From JAJYVT01 sp035534455 (GTDB taxonomy: Bacteria; Actinomycetota; Acidimicrobiia; Acidimicrobiales; RAAP-2), in the NCBI GenBank assembly GCA_035534455.1, contig DATLRV010000048.1:50218-114217 (forward strand): a stretch of 64,000 nt of DNA, read 5' to 3'. The position numbers and the translations under genes were made by a program. This document shows, piece after piece, positions 27,726-36,329 of the stretch; position 1 is the stretch's first letter; every line of letters begins with the position of its first letter. The notes under the pieces are model-generated. The model did no database searches. It saw only the letters and a list, made by a program, of their open reading frames with translations, and was not told the origin of the DNA.

Positions 27726-28928
27726 GTGTCAGCCCCCGCGGAACCGCCCACCAGCGAGGACGTCCTGGCGCGCCTGCGTGGCGTGGTCGACCCGGAGCTC
27801 GGCGACGACATCGTCGACCTCGGGATGGTCCGGGGGGTCGAGGTGTCGGCGGCGGGCGACGTCCACGTCGAGGTGGCCCTCACGATCGCCGGCTGCCCGC
27901 TGCGTGCCCAGATCGAGCGGGACGTGCGCGGCGCCGTCGGCGCGCTCGGTGGCGTGCGGTCCGTCGACCTCTCGATGGCCCAGATGGACGCAGAGGAACG
28001 GGCGGCGGTCATGGCGCGGGCGCGCTGGAAGGCACGCGAGCACGCCCCTGCCACCGCGGTGCCGCCGCGGGCCAGGGTGCTCGCGGTCGCCTCGGGAAAG
28101 GGGGGCGTCGGCAAGTCGTCGGTCACGGTGAACCTCGCCGCGGCGCTGGCGCGCCGCGGACTGGTGATCGGGGTGCTCGACGCCGACATCGGGGGGTTCT
28201 CGGTGCCACGGCTGCTGGGCATGGAGGGCCGGCTCGAGGCGCGGGACGGCAAGATGGTGCCGCTCGAGCAGCGCGTCGGCGACGGCGCGCTCCGCGTGCT
28301 CTCGATGGGCTTCCTCGCGGAGGAGGACCGGGCGGTGATGTGGCGCGGCCTGCTCCTCAACCGCGCGGTCCAGCAGTTCCTCCAAGATGCCCACTGGGGC
28401 GATCTCGACTACCTCCTCGTCGACCTCCCGCCCGGGACCGGCGACGTCCAGATGGGGCTCGCCCGGATGCTCCCCCGCACCGAGATGCTCCTCGTCACCA
28501 CGCCGCCCGTCGCCGCGCAGCGCGTCGCCGCACGCGCCGCGGACATGGCCCGACGGGGGTACCTGCGCGTGGCGGGCGTCGTCGAGAACATGAGCGACTT
28601 CACCTGTGCGCACGGGACGACGTACGCGCTGTTCGGCTCCGGCGGCGGCGAACGCCTTGCGGCCGGTCTCGGTGTGCCGCTCGTCGGGACGATCCCGATC
28701 CATCCCGACATGGCCGCGGCCGGTGACGAGGGCCGGCCGGTCGCGCTCGGCGACGGAGCGCTCGCGGCGGTCTTCGCCGAGCTGGCCCGCACGGTCGCCG
28801 AGGACATCGCCCCGGTGGTCGAGACGTCGGGCTGCACGGCACGGCTCCTCGATGCCGTCGCGGACGCAGCCGGCGCCCCCCGACCGGCTCAGGAGCCGGC
28901 GGCCCCCGTGCGCACCGCGGGGCGGTAG
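27726..28928 (+). CDS. Mrp/NBP35-family P-loop ATPase (Fe-S cluster carrier type)
   Basis: 400 residues from a GTG start. An N-terminal MIP18/DUF59 domain (LRGVVDPELGDDIVDLGMV, LTIAGCPLRAQIE) is followed by the ParA/MinD-type ATPase: VASGKGGVGKSSVTVNLA (deviant Walker A with signature lysine), VLDADIGGFSVPRLLG, DYLLVDLPPGTGDVQMGL. The usual CxxC cluster ligand pair is reduced to a single cysteine here (NMSDFTCAHGTTYALFG), as seen in actinobacterial members, so cluster chemistry may differ. Its last ~40 bases overlap the convergent metallo-hydrolase gene. Confidence 0.92.
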   Translation: MSAPAEPPTSEDVLARLRGVVDPELGDDIVDLGMVRGVEVSAAGDVHVEVALTIAGCPLRAQIERDVRGAVGALGGVRSVDLSMAQMDAEERAAVMARARWKAREHAPATAVPPRARVLAVASGKGGVGKSSVTVNLAAALARRGLVIGVLDADIGGFSVPRLLGMEGRLEARDGKMVPLEQRVGDGALRVLSMGFLAEEDRAVMWRGLLLNRAVQQFLQDAHWGDLDYLLVDLPPGTGDVQMGLARMLPRTEMLLVTTPPVAAQRVAARAADMARRGYLRVAGVVENMSDFTCAHGTTYALFGSGGGERLAAGLGVPLVGTIPIHPDMAAAGDEGRPVALGDGALAAVFAELARTVAEDIAPVVETSGCTARLLDAVADAAGAPRPAQEPAAPVRTAGR

Positions 28929-29806
28929 GTCGGGACGCGCGTGCCGGCGACCTCCTCGGCGCGCCCCTCTGCGGCGAGCTTGCGCAGGTGCGCCCAGAGC
29001 GAGAGCCGCGCGACCCCGAACAGGGACGCGTCGACGTCCGCGTAGACCGCGGGCACGAGCTCGTCGAGCGACGCGGGCCCGACGGCGTCGAGGGCCCGCA
29101 CGACGAGCGCTTCTCGGGCGAGCCGGTGCGCGACCACGGCCTCGATCACGGCCCGGGGGGCGCCGAGCAGGCGACCGTGGCCCGGCGCGATGGCCTCGAG
29201 CGGCGGGTCGAGGTCGGCGACGCGACGCAAGCTGTCGAGGTACTGCGCCATGTCCCCGTCGGGCGGGGCGACCACGACGGTCACGCGGTCCATGACGTGG
29301 TCGCCCGAGAGCAGCACGCGCGGCTCCTCGAGGAGCCAGCACAGGTGGTCGCTCGCGTGGCCCGGGGTGTGCAGCGCGCGCAGCCGGAACGACCGGGTGT
29401 CGAGCACGTATCCCTCGCGCGCCTCGGTGTCCGGCGAGAACCCCCCGCGCGCCGCGTACCCGACCACTTCCGCCCGGGTCGCCACCGCCAGGCGGGCCGC
29501 GCCCGGCGCGTGGTCGGCGTGCGTGTGGGTCACGAGCACCCAGCGGATCCGGTCCCCGGCGGCGGCGGCCGCGCCGCGGACCGCGTCGAGGTGCGACGGG
29601 TCGTCAGGCCCCGGATCGACCACCGCGACCTCGCCGTGGCCGACGAGATAGGTGTTGGTGCCGGGTCCGGTCATCACGCCGGGGTTGGCGGCGGTGACGC
29701 GACGCAGACCGGGCATGACCTCGTCGACGCGACCCGGCGCCGGCTCCGGACCGCGGCCGGTGTCGGGCACCGGCGCCGGCACGGGAGCGGGTGTCGCGTC
29801 AGGCAC
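28889..29806 (-). CDS. Metallo-beta-lactamase-fold hydrolase with C-terminal winged helix (LACTB2-like)
   Basis: 305 residues from GTG at 29806, overlapping the upstream NUDIX stop by eight bases; GTG or ATG codons further in (MPGLRRVTAANPG) are alternatives since the first ~25 residues are a Pro/Ala repeat. Metal ligands are in LVTHTHADHAPGAARLA (HxHxDH), LHTPGHASDHLCWLL, LLSGDHVMD and IAPGHGRLLG. The C-terminal ~70 residues form a small helical domain (YADVDASLFGVARLSLWAHL). The family includes RNase-like and thioesterase-like enzymes; the substrate is unknown. It is in one unit with the NUDIX gene. Confidence 0.88.
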   Translation of the reverse strand: MPDATPAPVPAPVPDTGRGPEPAPGRVDEVMPGLRRVTAANPGVMTGPGTNTYLVGHGEVAVVDPGPDDPSHLDAVRGAAAAAGDRIRWVLVTHTHADHAPGAARLAVATRAEVVGYAARGGFSPDTEAREGYVLDTRSFRLRALHTPGHASDHLCWLLEEPRVLLSGDHVMDRVTVVVAPPDGDMAQYLDSLRRVADLDPPLEAIAPGHGRLLGAPRAVIEAVVAHRLAREALVVRALDAVGPASLDELVPAVYADVDASLFGVARLSLWAHLRKLAAEGRAEEVAGTRVPTYRPAVRTGAAGS

Positions 29807-30752
29807 CGGGCTCCTCGCACACCCCGCCAGTTGTCCGCTCCGCTGGACGGTTCGCCGCCCACGACGACCGCCGGGCCGCCTCGTCGAGGTCGAGCTCGCC
29901 GGCGCCGGCGCCACCCCCCGGCGCCGCTGCCGGATCGTCGTAGCCGGGGTCGCCCGGCAGGAGAAGCCGCAGCCCGCCGTCGTCTGTGACCACCCGGGGG
30001 AGCACCGTCGGGACGTCGCCGACGGATGAGGCCGCGTCCAGCAGCTCGGCCGTGGTGGCGAAGCGACCGATCGCCTGCAGGTTGCGGATGGTCGGAAGGA
30101 TGAGCTCCATCTCGCCGGCACGGTGGCTGGCGAGCGCTTTCGCCGGGCGCACCCAGACGTCCGAGATCGTCTCTCCCGCGTCGTGTGCAGGAGTCTGGCC
30201 GGCGGGGGCGGGCGCCACGAAGAAGCGGGTGTCGTAGCGGCGGGACGACCCCTCTGGGGTGATCCAGTGGGCGAAGTAGCGGAGCGCGTCGAGGGAGAGC
30301 CGCAGCCCCTCGGACTCGCACACCTCGACGAACGAGCGCTCCCGCGCGTTGAGCGCTGCTCGGTGCCGTGCGAACCGGGCGGCGACGCCCGGGTCTGCGA
30401 AATCGACGGGGGCGCCGTCGGCGCCGCAGGCGTACAGCAGGCCGGCCTCTTCGAAGCACTCCCGGACGGCCGCGACCCAGTAGGCGAGCCCGCCCGTCGA
30501 CACGCCCAGCGTCGCGCTGGCCACCTCGTCGTCCAGCCCCCTGACGGGCCACGACGCGCCGGCCCCGCCGTCGCCGGGATCGACCGCACCGCCTGGGAAC
30601 ACGTGCGCGCCGCCGACGAAATCCGCATGCAGGCTCCGCCGGAGCATCAGCACCTCGAGGGGCGCCGCGACGTGGGGACCGTCGCGCACGACCATCACCG
30701 TGGCCGCGGGCCGCGGGACCACCGCATCCGTCCGCCGGTCCTGGGTCACCAC
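29799..30752 (-). CDS. NUDIX-family hydrolase
   Basis: 317 residues from the GTG pair at 30752/30749 (VVTQDRRTDAVV), which removes a non-conserved arginine-rich extension. The core is PRPAATVMVVRDGPH, MLRRSLHADFVGGAHVFPGG, then after an insert of about 40 residues the Nudix helix YWVAAVRECFEEAGLL (REx2EExG), which binds the divalent metal. The long form with an insert before the Nudix box resembles NUDT19/RM-type coenzyme A-related hydrolases, but the substrate cannot be fixed. A C-terminal extension (about residues 245-317) is Gly/Ala-rich. The stop overlaps the metallo-hydrolase start. Confidence 0.85.
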   Translation of the reverse strand: MVTQDRRTDAVVPRPAATVMVVRDGPHVAAPLEVLMLRRSLHADFVGGAHVFPGGAVDPGDGGAGASWPVRGLDDEVASATLGVSTGGLAYWVAAVRECFEEAGLLYACGADGAPVDFADPGVAARFARHRAALNARERSFVEVCESEGLRLSLDALRYFAHWITPEGSSRRYDTRFFVAPAPAGQTPAHDAGETISDVWVRPAKALASHRAGEMELILPTIRNLQAIGRFATTAELLDAASSVGDVPTVLPRVVTDDGGLRLLLPGDPGYDDPAAAPGGGAGAGELDLDEAARRSSWAANRPAERTTGGVCEEPGA

Positions 30753-30958
30753 GCCACCTCGGCCTCGCCGCCCACATGGGCCACGACCGGCGAGGATACC
30801 GGCGCAGCGCAGGTCGCCCCGAATCCCGCCCAACCCGGGCCTGGTCTACGCTCGGTGCCCGCGCAATCCCGTGCGCGGCGGCGGGGCGGCACCGACCCCG
30901 ATCGTGCGGTCGGGACCGCACTGCCTCCCACAGCACATGACCAAGGAACTTCGACGCC

Positions 30959-32071
30959 ATGGCGGACAATGCCAGTGACAATCCCCAGCGCAGCGCGGCG
31001 GCCAAGGAGCGCAGCCGCCAGCTGAGCCGGCCGGTCAGCGGCAAGGAAGCCGCAAAGGCCCCGGCACGGGGAGGGCGGGGCCAGGGCCAGCCGGGCGCAC
31101 AAGGCCGGCGTGGACCGGGGCGACCCGGCCAGCGTCCACAGGCCGGACGCGGTCCGGCACCCAGACAGACCGGCCGGGGCGGTCGGCCGCCGGGTGCCCG
31201 CCGTGCACCCGCTCGTCGTCCCTCGCACCCGGGGCGGTCCCGGGCGAGCCTGTTCGTCTGGGGTGCGATCGCGCTGGTCGTCGTGATCGTGGGCGTCGTC
31301 GTGGGCATCAGCCAGATCTCGTCGACAACAGACAAGGGGATCATCTACACGCCGACCCCCGTCTCCGCCGCCGTGATGCACGACCTCACCCATGTGCCGC
31401 TCTCCGCGTACAACTCGGCGGGCACCGGGATCGCGGGGCTCAACTACGTGCCCAAGGTGGAGACCGGCCAGAAGCCGCTCACGCTGCAGGGAAAGCCGGG
31501 CCTCTTCGTCCTGCTCGGCGAATTCTGCCCGTTCTGCGCGGCGGAGCGGTGGTCGATCATCACCTCGCTCTCGCGCTTCGGGACGTTCAGCGGGCTGAGG
31601 ACCATGCAGTCCGCGCCGAAGGACGTCTACCCGAAGACCCAGACCTTCACGTTCAACGGCGCCACCTACACGAGCCCCTACATCTCTGCGAGGCTGCTCG
31701 AGGCCTACGGCCAGGAGAAGGCCACAGGCCACCGGCCGTTGATCCACAAGCCGACGAGGGCCGACGACGCGCTCATCGCCAAGTACGACATCAGCTCCAC
31801 AACACGCTCGGGCAACATCCCGTTCGTGGACGTCGGCAACAAGGTGATCTTCTCCGGGGCGAGCTTCAACCCCCAGCCGCTCCAGACACTCTCACGCAAG
31901 ACAATCGCCGCGGCCCTGAAGAACCCGTCCAACTCGGTCGGGAAGATGGTCCTCGGCACGTCCAACTACATGTCTGCCGCCATCTGCAGCATCGACGGCG
32001 GGAAGCCCGGCGCCGTGTGCTCGAGCGCCGGCGTCAAGGCTGCCGCGAGCGCGCTCAAGATCTCCGGCTGA
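30959..32071 (+). CDS. Membrane-anchored DUF929 thioredoxin-like protein with CPFC active site
   Basis: 370 residues. An N-terminal basic low-complexity region (~90 residues rich in Gly, Arg and Pro) is followed by one membrane helix (VWGAIALVVVIVGVVVGI) and an extracytoplasmic DUF929 domain. Its redox motif is LLGEFCPFCAAERWSI (CxxC). A second cysteine pair lies near the C-terminus (AAICSIDGG ... GAVCSSAGV). The next gene is VKOR, which reoxidises thiol oxidases, so the three-gene unit looks like an extracytoplasmic disulfide-forming system. Start ATG at 30959; the leader has no strong ribosome site. Confidence 0.85.
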   Translation: MADNASDNPQRSAAAKERSRQLSRPVSGKEAAKAPARGGRGQGQPGAQGRRGPGRPGQRPQAGRGPAPRQTGRGGRPPGARRAPARRPSHPGRSRASLFVWGAIALVVVIVGVVVGISQISSTTDKGIIYTPTPVSAAVMHDLTHVPLSAYNSAGTGIAGLNYVPKVETGQKPLTLQGKPGLFVLLGEFCPFCAAERWSIITSLSRFGTFSGLRTMQSAPKDVYPKTQTFTFNGATYTSPYISARLLEAYGQEKATGHRPLIHKPTRADDALIAKYDISSTTRSGNIPFVDVGNKVIFSGASFNPQPLQTLSRKTIAAALKNPSNSVGKMVLGTSNYMSAAICSIDGGKPGAVCSSAGVKAAASALKISG

Positions 32072-32079
32072 GGACGGTC

Positions 32080-32712
32080 ATGAGCGCCACGCGCACGAGA
32101 TCCGGGTCCTCCGCCCGCACGACGAGACGTGAGCGCGCCGAGCAGCAGTCGCTTGCCGCCCGGGCACGCCAGCAGGCGCCGCGGGGCGGGATCGCCCACG
32201 CTCTGCGATCGGTGAGGTTGCCCGACCCCGACACACGCGGCGTCGTCGAGCCGGCCCGGTGGCGGACGTACGCGGCGCTCGGGCTCGCGCTCGTGGGGCT
32301 CGGCGTCTCCTGCTACCTCACCGTCGCGCACTTCTCGGGTGCCAGCCTCGTGTGCTCGGGCTCCGGGCTGGTGAACTGCGAGAAGGTCACCACCAGTGCC
32401 CAGTCCTACTTCCTGGGCGTGCCCGTCGCGCTGTGGGGGCTCATCTTCTTCGTGGCGATGACGGCCGTGAACCTGCCGGTCGCCTGGCGCTCGGCCGACC
32501 GACGCCTCCACGGGCTGCGGCTCGCGATGGGGGCCGGGGGCATCTGCTTCGTGCTCTACCTCGTCTCGGCCGAGTTCCTGATCATCAAGAACATCTGCCT
32601 GTGGTGCACGGGGGTGCACGTCGTCACGTTCCTCCTCTTCGTGCTGCTCATGATCACGGTGCCGCAGATGCTCGGCTGGGGCACACGATCGGCGCACGAC
32701 TGGACAGGCTGA
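32080..32712 (+). CDS. Vitamin K epoxide reductase (VKOR) family membrane protein
   Basis: 210 residues, with a basic N-terminus and about four to five membrane helices. The loop cysteine pair is in SLVCSGSGLVNCEKVTTS and the quinone-facing CxxC is in KNICLWCTGVHVVTF, the complete VKOR set. Bacterial VKOR takes electrons from a thioredoxin-like partner and passes them to quinone. It lies eight bases after the CPFC DUF929 gene and 28 bases before the second DUF929 gene; these flanking proteins are the likely partners. Confidence 0.93.
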   Translation: MSATRTRSGSSARTTRRERAEQQSLAARARQQAPRGGIAHALRSVRLPDPDTRGVVEPARWRTYAALGLALVGLGVSCYLTVAHFSGASLVCSGSGLVNCEKVTTSAQSYFLGVPVALWGLIFFVAMTAVNLPVAWRSADRRLHGLRLAMGAGGICFVLYLVSAEFLIIKNICLWCTGVHVVTFLLFVLLMITVPQMLGWGTRSAHDWTG

Positions 32713-32740
32713 CCGCCGCCCCCGGGCGCGCTCGTCGGAG

Positions 32741-33670
32741 ATGACGACCAACGATCCCGCCGCGACGCACGACGCTCCCGCACCACCTCCCGACCCCTCG
32801 GAGGCTGTGCGCCGTCCGGCGACGTCGCTCCTCACCTGGGGGACCGTCGTGCTCGTGCTCGTGATCGTGATCGTGCTCGTCGTGATCAAGGTCACTGGCA
32901 CCCCGACCACGTCGACACCCGGCGGCGCGGTGACACCGACCGCCGCGCCGCCGTCGGTCGTCAAGGCGGTCACCACGATCCCGGCGTCCGTCTTCGACAC
33001 GGTCGGGGTGAAGTCGTCGGACGCGACGTTGACCCCACCGGCGCTTCTTCGCGGCCAGCCGCCGCTCACCGCCGACGGCAAGCCGGAGCTCGTCTTCGTT
33101 GGCAACGAGTTCAGCCCCTACTCCGCGGCTGAGCGATGGGCGCTCGTGGCGGCGCTCTCGCGTTTCGGCACCTTCGGGAGCACGCTGTACGCCAGCCAGT
33201 CCGGCGGCAACGAGGCGTTCCCGAGCACCCCGACGTTCACGTTCCAGGGCACCCGCTACCGCTCGAGGTACCTGAGCGCGGTGCTCGTCGAGCACTACGG
33301 CGACCAAAAGAACGGCGCGGGCACCGCCTACGCCGTGCTCGAACATCTCACCCCGAAGGTGCGGGCGCTGCTCGAGGCCTACGACCACCCGACCGCGGGC
33401 TCCTCCGGCGGGGACGTCCCGTTCGTCGACGTGGCGAACGCTGCCGTCGTGACCGGCGGGCAGTTCTCCCCCTCGGTCCTCCAGCAGCTGAACGTCAACG
33501 ACATCGCCACCGGACTGACCGACCCGAAGGCGCCCGCGACCCAGGCGATCGTGGGATCGGCGAACTACCTGTCTGCGACGATCTGCAAGGCCGACGGCGA
33601 GCGGCCGAAGCGGGTCTGCCGGAGCCCCGGGGTGCGAGCCGCGGCAAAAGCGCTCGGGGTGCTGCCGTAG
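32741..33670 (+). CDS. DUF929 paralogue with SPYS in place of the CxxC active site
   Basis: 309 residues: short acidic N-terminus, one membrane helix (VVLVLVIVIVLVVIKV), then a DUF929 domain. It aligns along its length with the DUF929 protein two genes upstream: FVGNEFSPYSAAERWALVAA against LLGEFCPFCAAERWSI, GDVPFVDVANAAVVTGG against GNIPFVDVGNKVIFSG. Both redox cysteines are serines here, while the C-terminal pair is kept (ATICKADGE ... KRVCRSPGV). So it cannot do CxxC chemistry at the usual site. It may bind the partner or substrate without oxidising it, or use the second cysteine pair. Confidence 0.85.
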   Translation: MTTNDPAATHDAPAPPPDPSEAVRRPATSLLTWGTVVLVLVIVIVLVVIKVTGTPTTSTPGGAVTPTAAPPSVVKAVTTIPASVFDTVGVKSSDATLTPPALLRGQPPLTADGKPELVFVGNEFSPYSAAERWALVAALSRFGTFGSTLYASQSGGNEAFPSTPTFTFQGTRYRSRYLSAVLVEHYGDQKNGAGTAYAVLEHLTPKVRALLEAYDHPTAGSSGGDVPFVDVANAAVVTGGQFSPSVLQQLNVNDIATGLTDPKAPATQAIVGSANYLSATICKADGERPKRVCRSPGVRAAAKALGVLP

Positions 33671-33702
33671 GGCGACCGGAGCGAGGGGAGCCTGCGGGGC
33701 CC

Positions 33703-33966
33703 TCAGCCGGCGCGGCGCTCCAGAAGCTGCTTGCGCTCCACCTCGTTGAGGCCGCCCCAGATGCCGTGGGGCTCACGGATCCTGATCGCGTAGTCCAAGC
33801 ACTCCTCGCGCACGATGCAGCCTGCACAGATCCCCTTCGCACGCGTCTCGCGCTCGAGCCGCTCGTCCTTGCGCTCGGCGTACGCCGGGGGGAAGAAGGC
33901 CGTCGACTGGGGTCCCCGGCACGCCGCCTTGGCCTGCCAGGCTGCTCCTGCGCTCCGCATCGCCAC
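33703..33966 (-). CDS. WhiB-family iron-sulfur transcription factor
   Basis: 87 residues. Four cluster cysteines are in KAACRGPQ and GICAGCIVREECLDYA (C...CxxCx5C), followed by the turn motif HGIWGGLNEVER and a basic end. WhiB proteins bind a redox- or NO-sensitive 4Fe-4S cluster and region 4 of the principal sigma factor. The first in-frame start is GTG at 33966; an ATG two codons later is equally good. It is divergent from the ArsA pair, the same arrangement as whiB4 with Rv3679-Rv3680 in mycobacteria. Confidence 0.93.
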   Translation of the reverse strand: MAMRSAGAAWQAKAACRGPQSTAFFPPAYAERKDERLERETRAKGICAGCIVREECLDYAIRIREPHGIWGGLNEVERKQLLERRAG

Positions 33967-34095
33967 CGAGACCGCCCCCCTTCACGTGCGTTGCCAAGAG
34001 TACTGGCCCGCTGCAAGTTCAAACAAGGGCGCTGACCAGGTCATTTGTCGGCGGACGGCCCCGCGTGCCGCCACGCGGAACTACGCTCGCCGGGG

Positions 34096-35097
34096 ATGGA
34101 CGTCGCGGCGTGGTGCGGCCAGAGCCGGGTTTGGGTCGTCGCCGGCAAGGGCGGCGTCGGGAAGACGACCATCTCCGCGGTCCTGGCGGCGACCGCCGCC
34201 GCGGCGGGGTTGTCGGTCCTGGTCATCGAGCTCGAGGGAAAGCACGGCCTCGGGGCCACGTTCGGGCGGCCGGGCCCGGTGGGCTACCCGGCCGTGGCGC
34301 TGCGCGGCGCGGGGCCAGATGCTCCCGGATCGGACGGCGGGCCCCCTCCGGGGGCGATCTGGGCCAGGCGGCTGACCCCGGACGACGCCCTCCTCGAGTA
34401 CCTCTCCGACCACGGCCTCCAGCGGGTCTCGAGACGGCTCGTGTCGAGTGGCGTCCTCGACGTGGTGGCGACCGCGATTCCCGGCATCCGCGACGTCCTG
34501 GTGCTCGGGAAGGTCAAGCAGCTCGAGCGCGCAGCTGCCGCGGACATGGTCGTCCTCGACGCTCCGGCGACGGGCCACGCGATGACCTTCCTTACCTCGG
34601 CGAGCGGGCTCCTCGACGCCGCACGGGGCGGGCCCGTGCGGCAGCAGGCCGCTGACGTGGTCGAGCTGCTGCGGGACCCAGACCGGTGCCGGGTCCTGCC
34701 GGTGACCCTCCCCGAGGAGATGCCGGTGAGCGAGACGGTCGAGTCGGCACGACTGCTCGCAGACCGCGTCGGCATCCACCTCGGACCGGTCGTCGTGAAC
34801 TGCTTCGAGGAGGGGCCGGCCGACCTGGCGGTGCCCTCGGCGGTCGCGGCCCGCGACGCCGGCGTCACGCTCGACGCGCCGACGCTCGGCGCGCTGGAGG
34901 CCGCGCGCACCTTCCGGCTGCGGCGCCTCCGGCTCGTCGACGAACAGGTCGACCGACTCGAGCGCGAGCTCCGGCTCCCCCAGCTCCGTATCCCACGCAT
35001 CCCCGCGCCCGCGATCGGCCCCGACCAGCTCGACCGGCTCGCCGCGGCCATGTCGGGCGCCATCGAAGCGCTTCCCGCACCCCAGGGCGTCACATGA
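34096..35097 (+). CDS. ArsA/Get3-family ATPase (first of tandem pair)
   Basis: 333 residues from ATG at 34096. The deviant Walker A VVAGKGGVGKTTISAVLA has the signature lysine, with VVLDAPATGHAMTFL as switch II. It corresponds to Rv3679 of mycobacteria, which with Rv3680 forms a Get3-like pair (called BagAB) reported to protect cells from toxic glycerol metabolites. Its stop overlaps the start of the second ATPase gene (ATGA). Function here is inferred from synteny. Confidence 0.9.
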   Translation: MDVAAWCGQSRVWVVAGKGGVGKTTISAVLAATAAAAGLSVLVIELEGKHGLGATFGRPGPVGYPAVALRGAGPDAPGSDGGPPPGAIWARRLTPDDALLEYLSDHGLQRVSRRLVSSGVLDVVATAIPGIRDVLVLGKVKQLERAAAADMVVLDAPATGHAMTFLTSASGLLDAARGGPVRQQAADVVELLRDPDRCRVLPVTLPEEMPVSETVESARLLADRVGIHLGPVVVNCFEEGPADLAVPSAVAARDAGVTLDAPTLGALEAARTFRLRRLRLVDEQVDRLERELRLPQLRIPRIPAPAIGPDQLDRLAAAMSGAIEALPAPQGVT

Positions 35098-36320
35098 GTG
35101 GCGCAACGCAAGGAGCGACACCGGGAACCGGCCCGGCAACGGCCACCCCGGCCCCTGCCCCGGCCCCTGCCCCGGCCCCTGCCCCCGGGACGGCCCACCC
35201 TCCGAGCCTCGCCGAAGTCGTCGAACGCCGCTCCGTCATCGTCTGCTGCGGGCCGGGCGGCGTCGGGAAGACGACCGTCTCGGCAAGCCTCGCGCTGGAG
35301 GCCGCGCGCCGTGGGCGACGCGCCTGCGTGGTGACGGTGGACCCGGCGCGTCGGCTCGCCGACGCCATGGGGGTGGAGTCGCTGCCCAACGAGCCGATCG
35401 TGGTGCCCGGCGACTGGCCGGGAATGCTCCACGCGGTGATGCTCGACTCGAAGACCACCTTCGACGAGCTCGTCGAGCGGTACGCACGCACAGCCGACCA
35501 GGCCGCCGCGATCAAGGCGAACCGCCTGTACCAGAACCTGACGGGCGCCCTCTCGGGCACCCAGGAGTACATGGCGATGGAGAAGCTCTACGAGCTGGCC
35601 GGTTCGGACGACTTCGACGTCGTGATCGTCGACACCCCGCCCACGCGCAACGCCCTGGACCTGCTCGACGCACCGAGACGGCTCACGCAATTCCTCGAGA
35701 ACCGCCTCTTCCGCGCGCTCATGGCGCCGACTCGCCTGTCGCTCAAGGCGTTGAACCTGGCGACGCAGGCGCTCTTGAAGACGATCTCGCGGGTCGCGGG
35801 CGCCGAGATCGTGCAGGACGCCGTCGCCTTCTTTCAGGCGTTCCAGGGCATGGAGGTCGGCTTCGACGAGCGGGCGCGGGCCGTGCGCGAGCTCCTCGCG
35901 GACCCCGCCACCGCATACGTCGTCGTCACCTCCCCGCGGGCCGACGCGGTCGAAGAAGCGGGGTTCTTCGCGTCGCGCCTCGACGAGCGCGGCGCGCGCA
36001 CCGCGGCGCTCGTGGTCAACCGCGTGCACCCGAGGTTCGTCCCCTCCGGCGTCTCGCTCCCCGAGGCGCAGGCGGGAAGCGCGCTGCGCGTCCTCGTGAC
36101 GAACGTGACGGAGCTCGACGAGGAGGCAGACGTCGACGAGAAGGCGTTCGCCGCGCTGGCCGCGGCGTCGGCCCCTGCCCCGGTGTCGTGCGTGCCGTTG
36201 CTCTCCACCGACGTCCACGATGTCGCGGGCCTCGGCGCCGTCGCCGACGCGCTGTTCACGGTCGGGGACCCGGCGGCGACGGGCGAGCCCCCGACGGGTG
36301 GCGTCGCGGGGGTCGGGTAG
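35094..36320 (+). CDS. ArsA/Get3-family ATPase (second of tandem pair)
   Basis: 408 residues. After an (AP)n low-complexity N-terminus (about 30 residues, from a ccggcccctgcc repeat near 35147-35190), the ATPase begins with VIVCCGPGGVGKTTVSASLA. The signature lysine of the deviant Walker A is replaced by proline (GPGG rather than GKGG), the main difference from the first paralogue. Other motifs: VTVDPARRLADAMG, VVIVDTPPTRNALDLLDAP. A long helical middle (FLENRLFRALMAPTRLSL) may be the hydrophobic partner-binding part. It overlaps the first ATPase by four bases and probably forms a heteromer with it. Confidence 0.9.
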   Translation: MSGATQGATPGTGPATATPAPAPAPAPAPAPGTAHPPSLAEVVERRSVIVCCGPGGVGKTTVSASLALEAARRGRRACVVTVDPARRLADAMGVESLPNEPIVVPGDWPGMLHAVMLDSKTTFDELVERYARTADQAAAIKANRLYQNLTGALSGTQEYMAMEKLYELAGSDDFDVVIVDTPPTRNALDLLDAPRRLTQFLENRLFRALMAPTRLSLKALNLATQALLKTISRVAGAEIVQDAVAFFQAFQGMEVGFDERARAVRELLADPATAYVVVTSPRADAVEEAGFFASRLDERGARTAALVVNRVHPRFVPSGVSLPEAQAGSALRVLVTNVTELDEEADVDEKAFAALAAASAPAPVSCVPLLSTDVHDVAGLGAVADALFTVGDPAATGEPPTGGVAGVG

Positions 36321-36329
36321 TCTCCGACC

